The translations under genes and the position numbers were made by a program. A stretch of 64,000 nucleotides of DNA from Macrosoma leucophasiata (Eukaryota > Arthropoda > Insecta > Lepidoptera > Hedylidae). Location: the NCBI GenBank assembly GCA_036365455.1, contig JAWQUS010000009.1, positions 6,912,001-6,976,000 of the forward strand, written 5' to 3'. Shown piece by piece: positions 34,001 through 44,850 of the stretch. The notes beneath the pieces were generated by a model. That model had not been told where the DNA came from and did no database searches. It worked only from the letters and a program-made list of their open reading frames with translations. Within the stretch, counting starts at the first letter, position 1, and every line of letters begins with the position of its first letter.

Positions 34001-37000
34001 AGTAGTGCTGCAAATATAAATTAATAGAATTTACAAATGTACGGCCCCGTAATAACTATCACAGAGACATAACACCTTGGGTCTCAGGAGTGGCAACAGG
34101 TCTATATTTTGACCTCTGGTTTTTATGTACATACTAGCTGTCCCGGCGACTTCGTCCGTGTGAGAATTTATGATTATTCAGTATCTACCCGGAGGAAGTC
34201 GAGGGTGAAGCTAGTATAAAAGTTATTAAGTTACTCCTTATCACATCAGCTATCTGCCAGTGAAAGTCCCGTCGAAATCGGTCAAGCCGTTCCCAAGATT
34301 AGCCCCGCCAAACAGACAGACAGACAGACAAAAATTGTATAAAATGTTGTTTTGGTACATGTACCGTGTAAACATACATTTTCATTTATATATATATAAT
34401 AATTTTGTGAATGACGTCTAGTAAGACGTCATTCACAAAATTATTATCTGTCCTCCTTTACCAAATTCTCATCTGGCAACCCTATGTAGACCACGGTCTA
34501 ACTGCACAATTGACAGATCTCCAGCATCCAGTCTCAGTGAATGAACGTTTTTCATTCAATGGGCGTTGTGATATCGCATTACAAAGAGACAGCTCCAATA
34601 ACTAATCGTAAAAATTCCATTTCCTACTACCTATAATAGTTCTGTTTGTACAGTATTTTATAAGTGATGGGCTCAAAGGTCCAATATATTTGTAAATATT
34701 CATAAACTAGTCTAAATTTACAGCTTCGCTCTCGTGGATTCATTACTTCCGTGAGTAAAATTATTTTCAATCAATTAAAATGTGTAATTTAAATTATTCT
34801 CGCGTTAAAGTGTTCTTTTCTAATGTTAATCTTTCGGACGGAGCCTTCGTATAATTATGATCGAACTTCACGTACAGGTAAGTTCGTTTAATGACTAATA
34901 ATATTTGCTGAGTAATAAATTAACCAGACAGTAAAAATAATTTTTAAAAAAAGAATACGCTTACACTCGTAGCTACACAGTAGGTCGTGGGTGCCATTGT
35001 ACACATACAACACATACACAAACACCCAGACCCGAAACAAATATCTACCATACAAATATTTGTCCCGGTGCGGGGATCGAACCTGCGACCCTTCGAATCA
35101 AACGGTGGTCTCGCACCGCTGGACTAATCGGGGGTAGTCGAGAAATAGAACAGAAACATAAATTTATATCAAAGGTGAATTAAGGTGAGGGCGCTAAATA
35201 TTTTAAGAAATACAGTTTCATAATTTTTTCCTGCATCCACCTCAGACCAGCAGCCAACTTCTAATTAATATATTTAGAATCATCATTAAACACGGTAAAA
35301 AATCTTATATTTACAATCGATTATTATTGATGATTTTATCGAATATTTTAAAGAAAAAAACGACTACGGGCGAGACATGAACCCACGACCACTTTTACTA
35401 ATCGAAGTGGTGGCGGTACTGAACTTCGGTAGCTCAGTAGGTAGAGCGATCGAACTAGTAATCCTAGTGGTCGCGGTTTCAAATCTCGCCTGAATTTGAC
35501 TGGTGGTAGAGCTCCAGTGACGGAGCACGTGGGCGTAGGTACCACCGCATTACTTAATCTACTTGCCGCTAAATGGTAGTGTCCAGCACTATCGTGTTCC
35601 GGCCTGGTGGTATTGAACGGCCCTGTAATTTCCGGCACAGAGGCATAACACCTGAGGCCTCAGGAGTGGTAATGCATCTGCATTTTGACCTTGGTCTTTG
35701 TGAAAGTGTCTATAGGCTGCAGTCATCACTTAACATCAATATGAACTGCATGCCTGTTTGCCACTTCAATTACATAAAAAAAAAACATTTTTTTCTTTCT
35801 ATTCTTTCTTTAAATTTAAAATATTTCACTCGCATGTGAATCCAAGAACATAAAACAATTTTGTTAAATGAATGTCTAAGCAATTTAAGCCTATTCAAAC
35901 ATATACATTACGACAGCTATGGTGCGCTTAATTAACCTTGATACAAGTTTATTTGAATAAAAACGAACACATTAGGGTTTTTTTGCCTTCGTTTAACGTC
36001 TGTATAATTTGTCACATTGATCCATTAGAGCTTGTCACATAAAAAAATACAAATCAATATTTTTGTTTACGTTATGACAATGTCAATAGGCATGCGGTTA
36101 AGGTTAATGGTAAGTGAATACTGCAGCCTATGTAGATCTACGCAATAATAACTAAGTACTAATGTTAACTAAACTTTGTAATGAGAATGTATCTATCATT
36201 ATGATGAAAGGCAGGTTGACCACATTTAGATAAATCTTTAATGGTCTTATGTGTGTTTTCGTATGTACCTAACATCCTAATTTGTAAAATTAGTTTGTAA
36301 AATTATATAAAAAAAAACTGTTTCACAGAAAAATAAACAGCCGAAAAGTCTAAAATAATTTTATACTCAATACTCATGTAACTTACATTTTTTTTAAGTC
36401 ATGGAAATGGCTTCCAGTTCTCATTGATGATAAGGCTTGACTGCAGCCTATAGACATCCACACTTAGACCAAAGTCAAAATGCAGATGCGTTACCACTCC
36501 TGTGGCCTAAGGTGGTTATGCCTCTGTAATGGAAATTAGAGGGCCGTACATCACCACCTGACCGGAACACGATAGCGCTGAACACTACCATTTAGCGGAA
36601 AGTACCTTAGGTAATGCGGTGGTGCCTACGCCCGTGATCTACGTCACTGGAGCTCTACCACCAGTAATTTAGTCGGAGATAAATGATTTTTTCATCCTAA
36701 AGTTAAATTTAGGTCTAAGCATAAATTTTACCGCATAATATCAAATATTATTTCTTACCTATCCTGCCCAAAAAGGTGAAGAATGTTGATAAATAGAAGA
36801 GCAGCCTTGTATTGATGTTTATAAAGCCACTAATGAAGGCAAGAGCGCAGCGTCCCGTTACATCTGCGCCGGCGCATATTGATATGCAAGTTGCCACTAG
36901 GTTCTGGAAACGTATAATCAGTTCAGTAATTAAATTTCATAATCATGGTTCCATTTTTCCATCTTCATGCCAAACATACAAAAAACATAAAAAAATAAAT

Positions 37001-40000
37001 AAAATAAAATACGCTTACACTCACAGCCTCACAGTAGGTATAAACCTATGTCGTGGGTGCCGTTGTACAAATACATGAACACCCAGACCCGAAACAAATA
37101 TCTGTAGGCCATACAAATATTTGTCTCGGTGCGGGGATCGAACCCGCGACCCTTCGAATCAAACGTTCATCTCACACCGCTAGACTAATCGGGTCGTAAA
37201 TATATGTATAACTACTACTGGTCTTATTCTAATGTGGCTTCAGAGAATGGAATAGAATTTCACCGTTCAATCTACCCACTGTCTCCACCTTGACAAAAAA
37301 GGGTCTGGCGGTTAGCGTGACCTACGTTCCCTTAGGCCTCAGGGGTGGTAAATCATCTACATTTTGACCTTGGTCTTTGTGTGGGTGTCTGAAAACTGCA
37401 GTCATCACTTAACATCAATGTGAACACTGCATGCTTATTTGCCACTTCCATTATTTAAAAAATCTACTAAAGATTTAGTAGATCTTTAGTAGATTTTTTT
37501 TATACTGGAAGTTACCATACGAACAATTTACCTTATGAACGATGATAACTACTAACCGTGTTGTATTCATACTGAAACAGTAACATTGGTAGTAGAATGA
37601 AGAACAACAAGTCGGAGAAGTTGACAAAACTCAGTCCAAGACAAATATTGCAATAAACTGAATCTCTGTATACTTTCAAGTTTAAAATATCCAGAAGTTC
37701 GTGCCTGAAAGAGAAAATAAACATTTAGTAAAACATAAAACAACAATTATTATTGTATGATGTGCGATAAGATATTATATGCACGATACATGAATAAGAT
37801 AATGACGTCACAAGAATAAGATAAGGCATACCTACCAAATTCTACATGATCTGATTTTCTTAACGACTTCAATCGAATATTTATCCTCATTTTCAATGTT
37901 GCTCATCAAATCAACTTCCTCATGACGCCTTACTCCATTTTCTACCTCTATAATAAAATAAGTGTAACCTATTTCAAAATTTCAAAACGCAATTATTACG
38001 AAACAATTTTAGCTATTTATTAGTACTTACTGATTTTTCATTTGTTATAAGCTTCTTCATTTTCATTGTTGCCATTCCTGGAATAGTATGTAAGGATATC
38101 CCTGCCAAAACAAGCAATGTACCGCGAAATCCGTAATATGATTTAAATATGTTTATTAACTGTGGATACCACATTAAAATTATGCTTTGCGTCGCTTTAC
38201 AGATGCTCATCACTTGCGTCCTCTTCTTCAAGAAGTAAATATTCAACGTTGAGTAACATACGGGCACCATCATCCCAAATCCAATACCTTGAAGTATTCC
38301 AAACGTTACGGGCAATTGGTTAGTGTTTGTTATAAATACTGTTAACAGTGAACCGGTACTTAATGTGATGGCACCAATGTAGCCTCCTGATTGTAGAGAG
38401 TATTTTTTAGACATGAGATTCAATATCAGTCCTGAAAAAAAACATATTTAGGGTGTAAAAAAACCATCAGGTCGACAAAAAATTCAAGTTGGAAGTTTTT
38501 GTGTCAAGACAAGAAATGAAGTAATAATTTCCCGAAAATGTCGGTAATTTGGTAAACCTAATCGGTAAAAATTCTGTAACCCTGTGTTGTGTCGTCAATG
38601 GTTGTGTGTGTGTTTTTTCGTGTACATATAATTTTTCTTCTGAAATAGAATTGAGCTGTTGAGCGACCCCTGCTTAACTTTTGCCAGAATTAGGTATGAA
38701 TAACCTATACTGTATTTGTACAAACATCAATAAGTCACACGAAATATTTTCACAAAATTAAAAGATAATATAAGCAGTTATATTTTTTTTTACGTATGTT
38801 TAGCTTTACTGGTAAAATAACAAAAATGATAATTCATGTTGCTTTAACGATTGAGCCTGCTGTGGAACATTAAAAGGATAACAAGTAAACTGAAGATTTA
38901 TTATAATTTGTTTTACAACCAACCTCCAACAGCTAACATAATAGCAAATACTCCGTGCGCAGTGGTCAAAGACTTGGCCGTTGAATGAGTATATTTTATG
39001 TAATCGTTGTATATTAATCCAAAAGAGTTCACGTGGCCTATACTGGCAACCTGTAAATAAAATTCGCAATATTCTTTTACTGCTTCAGAGAATATAAAAG
39101 GGGTAACTAAAGATAAGAGATCTATCTGATATATCACACCTTTAGTTAGAATTGAAGTGGCACATCTCAAAAAATTAAGAAAATGACTTTAATACATCAA
39201 ATGACTTCAAAACATGTAAACTATCAAATTACTAATAATTTAATAGTTCAACATGTAATCTATCAAATTATTTATAAATTATTCCGTTATTTAATACATT
39301 GTTTTTAAGTCGTTTGATGTATAAAAGTCATTTTCTAAATTTTTTTAGATATGCCACTTCATTTCCAAAGGTGCGATATATTTGCGATTGTCTGTAGAAA
39401 TTATAGGCAAACAATATTTTATTCTTGATGCACTGATAAGATAAGCTATAAGAGACTGAAAAGATAAGCTGGATTAAGGGACAGACTTAACTCTGCCGTT
39501 GGAAAACATTGGCTTACATTGGCATAGGATGCGATTTTTCAGTTCTTTTGCTACTACACAGTAGTACAGTTTCGGGATATTTTCCATTACTTGACCTAGT
39601 GAATCTTGTAAAATTTCTAGATTCTAAGACAGCGGGAAATTTTCCACAAGTCTTGATTATTTATAAAAAAGGACAACAATGTAACCTTATAAGAGCTCAT
39701 TTGCTCCTTGGCGCGGTATATTAAAGTAATGTCTTTTTAGGATTCCGAAATGTATAAAATATGACGCTGAGTGCTAAATAGCACTCGTTCAGTGGTCGCT
39801 CACGGTTGATGTTAGCTGTAGTCCATCAGTAAAAGGGGCCCCTCTGTCGTGTCCATACATAGTTCAACACGTAACGCCTGTCGATAACGCCCGCTTTCGT
39901 GCATGTGCGCGTGTGGGGTTATCATCATAAAAACTATAAATATACAATTATCCTGCTCTACGTTATAAATAGAAAATCGACGCATTAATTGCGTAGCCTC

Positions 40001-42197
40001 TCGTTCCGTTCTGTTCAAGTTTCTATTTCATTACTATCATCTTGTCAACACAATAGTTTCAAACGCAATGATCCAACACTTGTCAAAATTTTCTTTTTAG
40101 CATTTTGAAGTGAAGTTTTGATTTTTCACCGGAATAAGCTTAAGCGTGGGAGCTCATATTCAATAATGAATTAATTTGCTTTATGTATCATGTTATTGAA
40201 GGCCAGTATGTTGGGTTAAGGGTTAGTAGTAGCAGCCTAGTCGAAGGCACGCTACCCTGTCTAAAACGATATTGACATCAAACCAGTTATTGACATGCTC
40301 CACCATCCATTCACCTGCACAAATGCTTGTCAGTCCTCAAACGTGGACTGTATAGCACGAACCAGACACATCAATACCATGCTGTGACAAAATGTCTTAC
40401 AGATAAAAAAAAAACCACAGAAAACCTTTCCGGTCGAGGGAGAAAACTTGAGTTATGCGTTATGCAGTTCTGCAACCTCCCTGTGCATTCCACAGCATCT
40501 CATCGGATTTCCCTTCCATCGCTCTTACTACCAAGTCACGGGCAAAAGATAATTTATTGTAAATGTACATATACAATAGACTAGCTTTTGCTCGTGTTTT
40601 CGTCCGTGTGGAATTCGTAACAAAAAAGATGGACTTCTTTACGAAATTTCATTTTCTATTTTAACCCTTTACGGTTTGATTATGGGAAAAGCAGCCAATA
40701 TCCTTCCTAGATTTCCAAGTATCGTCTTTTCAAATTTCATTAAAATCAGATCAACCGTTTTGAGGTTAAAGCGGAACATACAGACAGAAAATATGTATAT
40801 TTTCACATTTATAGTATTAGCAGTGTAATATAAATAAATTGTAGAAAGTTATTTATCAGCTCATCACTACTGTTTTGTCTCTACCTACCGACACCCTGTA
40901 TCTTTATGTAAGCACCCTCAAGTACTATAAAGTTGTCGTTTTTACTGAGAAATATGAAATGAACTAATAAAGGATTAATTCATTAGTAGGTAACACACAT
41001 TATAAGTTCACACAATGACACAAATCGAATAAGAGTATAATATAATACACATTCGTAATGAAACTAAAACATGGTTCGTATTACGGTTGCCCGAATGAAC
41101 GACCAAATTAATGAATTTATAATTAAAATCACTGCAATAAGCGGCTTTGTCATTAGTGTGGATGTAGGACATGTATACATGTTATTATTATAATATAGTT
41201 GGAACATTAACATATTATAGCAAAAATATAAATATTACACGAGCCATTTTGTACTCTGAAAGAATACGAAGGAAGGAAAAAAATAGTTTAAAAAAATCTG
41301 CATTTTGACCTTGGTCTCTTTGTGTTAGTGCCTATAGGCTGCAGTCATCACTTAACATCAATGTGAACTGCATGCTTGTTTGCCACTTCCATTACTTAAA
41401 AAAAAAAACAAAACCAAGAAAAATGGGAAAAAATGTACAACGTATATGAGGTACTTATTCTACATTCAATTTATAGCAACCTGACCTTTTAGCACTAGCA
41501 CATTGCATTAGATAATTTTTGAAGTCAATTAAATAATTAATTTAGAATAATATAGGTATCTGTTTTATACATGAACATTATTTATTTATTATTTATTTCT
41601 TGGAATGCAGACAAACATAGATTGGGTGTGACAGAAGCTGTAGTCTAATTAGAATAAACTATGTATAATTAAAATAAATTTTATTAACATGTCTCGTTGC
41701 CAATATATTATTGTAGTAATAAAAATGCATAATGAAACACTACATTCCATATTTATGCCAATTATATACCGATTGTGAGATCACTCTATTAGCTTATTCA
41801 ATTTAAATGACTAAGTATTTCTCCAGATACTCATAAAATTTCGACAATAAAATAAAATAAGGATTTCACATCTTAATGCTATTAGCTGAATTAGACCATG
41901 CTAATATAGTAGTTAAACATTAGAGAGCTAATGGCCGAATACTCAAACGTCACTCAATTTTAAGCAACCCTCAAATGTGCACTATCTCTATCGTTTGAAC
42001 GTGTTTTATGAAGACAGAAGACTTTTAAGTCCCACTTAGATTTAAGTGAAGTTTGAATATTTGGCCGTAAGTTTTTCTTTCATCAACAGATTGAGTAGAG
42101 CAGATAATGATAAAGGAAGTACACCGAAATATTAAATACTCACAAACGTGATAATCGTTCCGAAGCACACCACATATCCCCATTTGTCGTTATCCAT
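28033..42197 (-). CDS. Monocarboxylate-transporter-like protein (SLC16/MFS), 8 exons, complete
   Basis: Predicted H+-coupled or facilitative carrier in the plasma membrane; substrate unknown. Exons (minus): 42197-42144, 39050-38924, 38431-38031, 37945-37836, 37704-37557, 36903-36759, 34007-33816, 28145-28033. All introns are GT-AG, phases 0,1,0,2,0,1,1 agree, and the sum is 1290 nt (429 aa plus TAG). The start MDNDKWGYVVCFG resembles the MCT entry motif before TM1 but lacks its Gly-Gly. TM4-5 has YFLKKRTQVMSICKATQ, a diverged form of the second MCT signature. About 12 hydrophobic segments are split by a short charged loop (aa ~185-232). TM8 keeps D294 and R298 (GADVTGR), equivalent to the MCT1 Asp/Arg pair. 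The C terminus is PVEYALKNK. The Lys of MCT1 TM1 appears to be Asn here (HVNSFG; inference). Exon 4 uses the second of two adjacent AGs (ATAGAG), because the first gives a stop. The first intron is 3.1 kb and the last 5.7 kb, both TE-filled. Confidence 0.93.
28320..28762. mobile_element. Possible MITE with ACCCATATTCT ends
   Basis: TACCCATATTCT at 28367-28378 is mirrored by AGAATATGGGTGTA at 28749-28762, with weaker similarity inside. It lies in the last intron of the transporter gene. No clear TSD. 28320-28358 is a small decayed family A piece in minus orientation. Confidence 0.45.
28970..29550. repeat. Tandem pair of an interspersed repeat
   Basis: 28976-29020 (taaccgacttccaaaaaaag, gaggttctcaattcgtcc) is a repeat also seen reversed at 32300-32370. 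The segment gaaaacgcctgtaccgattt to tcatagcacac (29056-29200) is repeated at 29402-29545 at high identity. Includes gatgatgggatcctggag in both copies. Confidence 0.6.
29559..29770. repeat. SINE head fragment and GATGAT minisatellite
   Basis: 29559-29585 (gacgacccggttagtccagc) matches the start of family D. It is followed at 29600-29770 by a degenerate array of gatgatgat-gagg units. Frames of M, V, E, D across it are low-complexity artefacts. Confidence 0.65.
29771..31411. other. Intron stretch without recognised feature
   Basis: A 99-codon plus frame (29853-30152) and other short frames have no recognisable domain. AT-rich intronic sequence of the transporter gene. Confidence 0.35.
31412..31818. 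repeat. Fold-back element: 124-bp inverted arms with SINE fragment in the loop
   Basis: 31412-31535 and 31695-31818 are inverted copies of each other with only a few mismatches (for example gtgctttttact versus gtgctatttact). The 159-bp spacer contains a 3' fragment of family C at 31603-31693. The arms carry accgacttcaaaac and cctattatttatatgtgc. Intronic. Confidence 0.85.
32185..32735. repeat. Two unclassified interspersed repeat fragments
   Basis: 32280-32370 is the reversed counterpart of the aaccgacttcc..ggaggaggtt repeat at 28976. 32520-32735 is the inverse of 11995-12225 (gcgcgcgtacaccgacag, cagtctgaagttagttg, tattggattgtta). No coding capacity. Confidence 0.55.
32762..33738 (+). mobile_element. 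Family F element with nested insertion
   Basis: Starts AGGGTTCCGTAGT and ends ACTACGGAACCTT, i.e. inverted termini. The body has tccgtctgtctgtctg, agcgcaaaaacgattggcac, gtcaagtgtccc. Compared with the copy at 47485-48080, it is interrupted at 33213-33604 and carries an extra hairpin (18-bp arms, 32785-32802 and 32810-32827). Intronic. Confidence 0.75.
33213..33604. mobile_element. 392-bp insertion with 12-bp TSD
   Basis: Interrupts family F. AAAACTATAACA is present at 33201-33212 and again at 33605-33616. Begins tgcggattttctcgcgtat and ends cctacgaaaacgtt. A shorter relative lies at 46573-46755 (same tgcggattttct start, gcgaaaacgtt end). Contains gacgttttggtcgctttcc; no coding frame recognised. 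The long TSD favours retroposition. Confidence 0.7.
34035..34130 (+). repeat. Family A retroposon fragment
   Basis: Internal segment from aatgtacggccccg to gacctctggtttttatg, diverged; truncated at both ends. Adjacent to exon 7 of the transporter (34007). Confidence 0.6.
34135..34446 (+). repeat. Family E LINE-tail repeat ending in a hairpin
   Basis: Starts ctagctgtcccggcgac and contains ccaaacagacagacagacag. It ends in a perfect 23-bp-arm inverted repeat (34397-34419, 34424-34446; loop AGTA) instead of the usual cagacactccaatttt end. Confidence 0.75.
34954..35134 (-). repeat. Family D tRNA-headed SINE
   Basis: On the minus strand, CGATTAGTCCAGCGGTGCG (A box) and GCAGGTTCGATCCCCGC (B box) are followed by the body acaaatatttgtatgg, gtctgggtgtttgtg, and an end gagtgtaagcgtattc. 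Copies at 36985-37195, 48569-48790 and 63488-63590; degenerate copy at 45240-45362. Confidence 0.85.
35342..35498. repeat. Fold-back of two tRNA-like units
   Basis: 35415-35498 reads as a tRNA-like unit (ggtagctcagtaggtagagc, tcgcggtttcaaatctcgcc). 35365-35404 is a partial inverted copy of its 3' half (gggcgagacatgaacccacg). An A-rich stretch lies on the left. Same family as 20504-20580. Confidence 0.6.
35499..35786 (+). repeat. Family A retroposon, full length
   Basis: actggtggtagagctcc to cacttcaattacataaaaaaaaa, with a clear poly-A tail. Confidence 0.85.
36388..36665 (-). repeat. Family A retroposon, full length
   Basis: Reverse-oriented copy ending ctctaccaccagt. It lies about 95 bp downstream (in gene orientation) of exon 6 of the transporter gene. 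Confidence 0.83.
36985..37195 (-). repeat. Family D tRNA-headed SINE
   Basis: Head gattagtctagcggtg..cgggttcgatccccgcac on the minus strand, body as in 34954-35134, and tail of attttattttatttatt type. Lies in the intron between exons 5 and 6. Confidence 0.85.
37331..37499 (+). repeat. Family A retroposon 3' half plus hairpin
   Basis: Family A from ttaggcctcag to cttccattatttaaaa (37331-37460), 5'-truncated. The tail runs into an 18-bp perfect inverted repeat (37457-37474, 37482-37499; loop ttagtag). Confidence 0.75.
38440..38920. other. Short intron stretch without recognised feature
   Basis: Between exons 3 and 2 of the transporter gene. No repeat copy or alternative exon supported. Confidence 0.4.
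39153..39361. mobile_element. MITE with ~60-bp inverted termini (209 bp)
   Basis: Left TGAAGTGGCACATCTC.. and right ..AGATATGCCACTTCA are inverted copies over roughly 60 bp, sharing aaaatgactttaatac-type sequence with a few mismatches. It lies in the intron about 100 bp upstream of exon 2. TSD not clear. Confidence 0.8.
39362..40581. other. First-intron stretch without recognised feature
   Basis: No coding exon is needed here, because exon 1 to exon 2 is in phase. Short frames are not recognisable. Confidence 0.35.
40582..40825 (+). repeat. LINE-tail repeat
   Basis: ctagcttttgctcgtg..cgtccgtgtgg, then aaattcattaaaatc-like words, acatacagacag, and cacatttatagtattagca. Typical CR1-like tail. 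Intronic. Confidence 0.6.
41297..41409 (+). repeat. Family A retroposon, 5'-truncated
   Basis: Only the 3' part, from atctgcattttgacc to cattacttaaaaaaaaaa. Intronic (first intron). Confidence 0.8.
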
Positions 42198-42335
42198 CGT
42201 GCACACTCGGCCGCGCTGGCGACGTTGACACACTATACTACACTGCGGATGTGCCAGATACACAACACAATGCATTCCTTTGTAAGGGCATCGTCATACC
42301 AACAGCTGTGTGATCCGCAGCGTGTCATCATTCAT

Positions 42336-42507
42336 TGTACGGCTCTGTAATTTCCGGCACAGAGGCATAACACCCAATGCCTCAGGAGTGGCAGCGCATC
42401 TGCAATTTGACCCCTGGTCATTGTGTGGGTGCCTATAGGCTGCAGTCATCACTTAACATCAATGTGAACTGCACACTTGTTTGCCACTTTTATTACATAA
42501 AAAAAAT
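42336..42507 (+). repeat. Family A retroposon upstream of the transporter start
   Basis: 5'-truncated copy starting gtacggctctgtaatttcc and ending attacataaaaaaa. It begins about 140 bp upstream of the start codon at 42197, opposite in orientation to the gene. It therefore abuts or lies within the likely promoter or 5' UTR. Confidence 0.82.
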
Positions 42508-42620
42508 TAAAAAAAAAGATTTATTTTTTCGGCATATTTGAATGAATTGACACAATCGAAGTGAGATATTCGAAACGATTTTGATGTGAAAGTTTTTTAC
42601 TTTGAATAGGATTATATACC

Positions 42621-42958
42621 TATAATAATAATGGCAACCCATTATACGTCCCACTGCTGGACACGAGTCACTCCCCTTTTTGGGTGGAGGCCTGGAGCTT
42701 ACTCCACCACGCTGCTCCAATGCGGGTTGGTGGAGATACGGGTTAGTGGCCAACCCGCTGTCGGATGATTTCAAGGTTTAACGACTGCTATTTATCCATA
42801 GCAACTGGGACCGACGGCTTAACGTGTCCCCCGAAACACGGAAACGCGCATTTTAATTTGCCACTAGCGATCACCCATCACACACCCGACTGCGCCCGTA
42901 TCGCTTAACCGAGTAGATCGCTTACGACCTACACCAGTCGCGGGGCCATGCGCGCTTC
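42621..42958 (-). repeat. Family B 5S-derived SINE, full length
   Basis: 5S-like head on the minus strand (ggttaagcgatacgggcgc, gatgggtgatcgctagtgg), body, and an att tail at the low-coordinate end. AATAGGAT at 42605-42612 and just after 42958 is a probable TSD. The middle has a deletion (tgttttcaaaccgcc shortened). Confidence 0.88.
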
Positions 42959-44280
42959 AATAGGATCTCTTACCGTAATTTTGATCCTAGCAAAGGCTCT
43001 GTGATAACAGTTACACGCCGTGTTCGCACCGTGAGATGGACGGCTATGTGTTTACCCTGTCATCAACAGATGAACTAGAGGCAAAGAGATTACCGAGTAG
43101 ACCGGGTTTCTCTTTTGCCATATCGACCAGACCGCCATCAGGTTTCCGTAGTGAAGGAAGAAATGTTCGGCAGAACCTTTGACAGCCTTAGCGAGGGACC
43201 AGTGGTTGTGGCTTCCTGGATATGCTGAATCAGTATCTCACCAGTGCTGGCAATGTGTTTGGATTCAGCTATGGTTATTCGCTTCTTTACAAACCTGGAC
43301 ACAATGTTTTTTCTTGAAGTCGAATTTAATTTAACTTTTTTTGTGATTCTATAAAAAGTGTTTATTTATTTATCCGTCATTATTTTATCAGATCTTTCTA
43401 GTCTGTAGCTCTTTCCTTTGGTTCCATTTTGATTAATATTTACTCATTTTGATACAACGGCATTGTAATAAAGGAGATGTTGCGAGCTCGGCTCTGGTTC
43501 GTACACGTCCTCAAAAAATGGGTAAATTAAAGAAGAATTCGAAAAAAATACAATTAATTTATTCAAGAATATATTTTAGAGTTACAACCACATTTAATTC
43601 AAACGATTTTATCATTTTCAACTATGTTTAACATGTTGGCGATACAGCCGACGCTTGGGATCAATCGATTTCGATAGTATTTAGAAAATATTACTTGTTT
43701 TCTCCAAGTACTTTAAAATCAAAATACAATTTAAAAATAAAAATGTCATAATGACATCTCCCGCCATATTCGCCATGTTGGTTTTGAGTTGCAATTCTAA
43801 CTGGAAATAATGTTTTGTAACTGCAAACATAGCTAAATAAGTGAAAATATGTATTTAAACCGTTTTTATATTGATTTTGCCTGTTTAATGATATTGTGTA
43901 CAATACATGGCCGGAGGTCCATACATTTTTGCAACATCTCCTTTGCCGCGATAGCACAGCGCATGTTCTGTGAGTAGCATTATTTGATATGGCGACATGT
44001 GTTTGCTTATTTCAATAATATGATATGTATTTTGTGTACCTACGTATCTTATCTTAGCCTTTGTTTTATATGATTTGTTGCTGTAAATAGTGTGTACCTA
44101 CTGAAATACTAATAACGCAAGCATTATGTTACTTAACTACAGTTTCATTCTTATCTATAGTAGATACCTACTTATTCTTATAAATGTAATAAGATATCCG
44201 AAAGTGCCTAAATGATTATTTAGGAATAGGAACAAATCTCTTTCAAAAAAATCCTCATCCAAAAAGTTTTGTAAAACGGA
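42959..44280. other. Intergenic stretch, weakly coding-like segment
   Basis: 43010-43330 is less AT-rich than its surroundings and shows partial open frames on both strands without a domain I recognise. An AAAGGAGATGTTGC/GCAACATCTCCTTT pair sits at 43470-43483 and 43931-43944. No gene supported. Confidence 0.3.
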
Positions 44281-44584
44281 ACTTCACGCCAGTAATCCGC
44301 GAAGAGGTAGGCTGAGGTAAATGCATGTATTCAAGCATACATGCAAACACCCACGATTCGCCGGTTACGTTTTTGGCCCATGTAACAGGTGGCGAGCCTG
44401 TTGACATCTCCGGGCACATTACCAAACTTCGAGGTACTGGGAAATTTCCAGAAAATGTAAAATCCCAATAGAACCAGTGATAAAGGACTTTACACCTTTA
44501 TCTCTAATAACCCCCTACCCGGGAGTCGAACCCAGGACCTCAGCGTAGTAGTAGTGGCCTGCTATCTCTAGGCTACCGAGGCAG
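44281..44584 (-). repeat. Family C tRNA-headed SINE, full length
   Basis: Minus-strand head gcctcggtagcctagag..ctgggttcgactcccggg, body and 3' end as at 1136-1448. GTTTTGTA near 44265 and at about 44588 is a plausible TSD. Confidence 0.87.
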
Positions 44585-44850
44585 TTGTTTTGTATAGTCA
44601 ATATTATTAATTTGTGCCTATGTGGGCGTGATCACTCTCACAAGAAGTGATATTGTTTCATATCTTGCCTACTTCTTTGCTCGTAGATAGTTAAAACATA
44701 GTAAAATACAAATGCTAAAAACTCTAGTAGTTTCAAGGTTTGCAATATGTACTTACCTATTATCAACATGTAGTATGATTCTGTATGATCCCATGATGAT
44801 AATCGACCCAGAGGTTAAATTGAAGATATGTACGTAATTGCACTTGAATA

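Noticed and set aside
39966..40020. TATAAATAG followed about 30 bp later by a possible initiator on the plus strand
   Set aside because: No downstream coding exon is recognisable, and AT-rich introns produce such words by chance.
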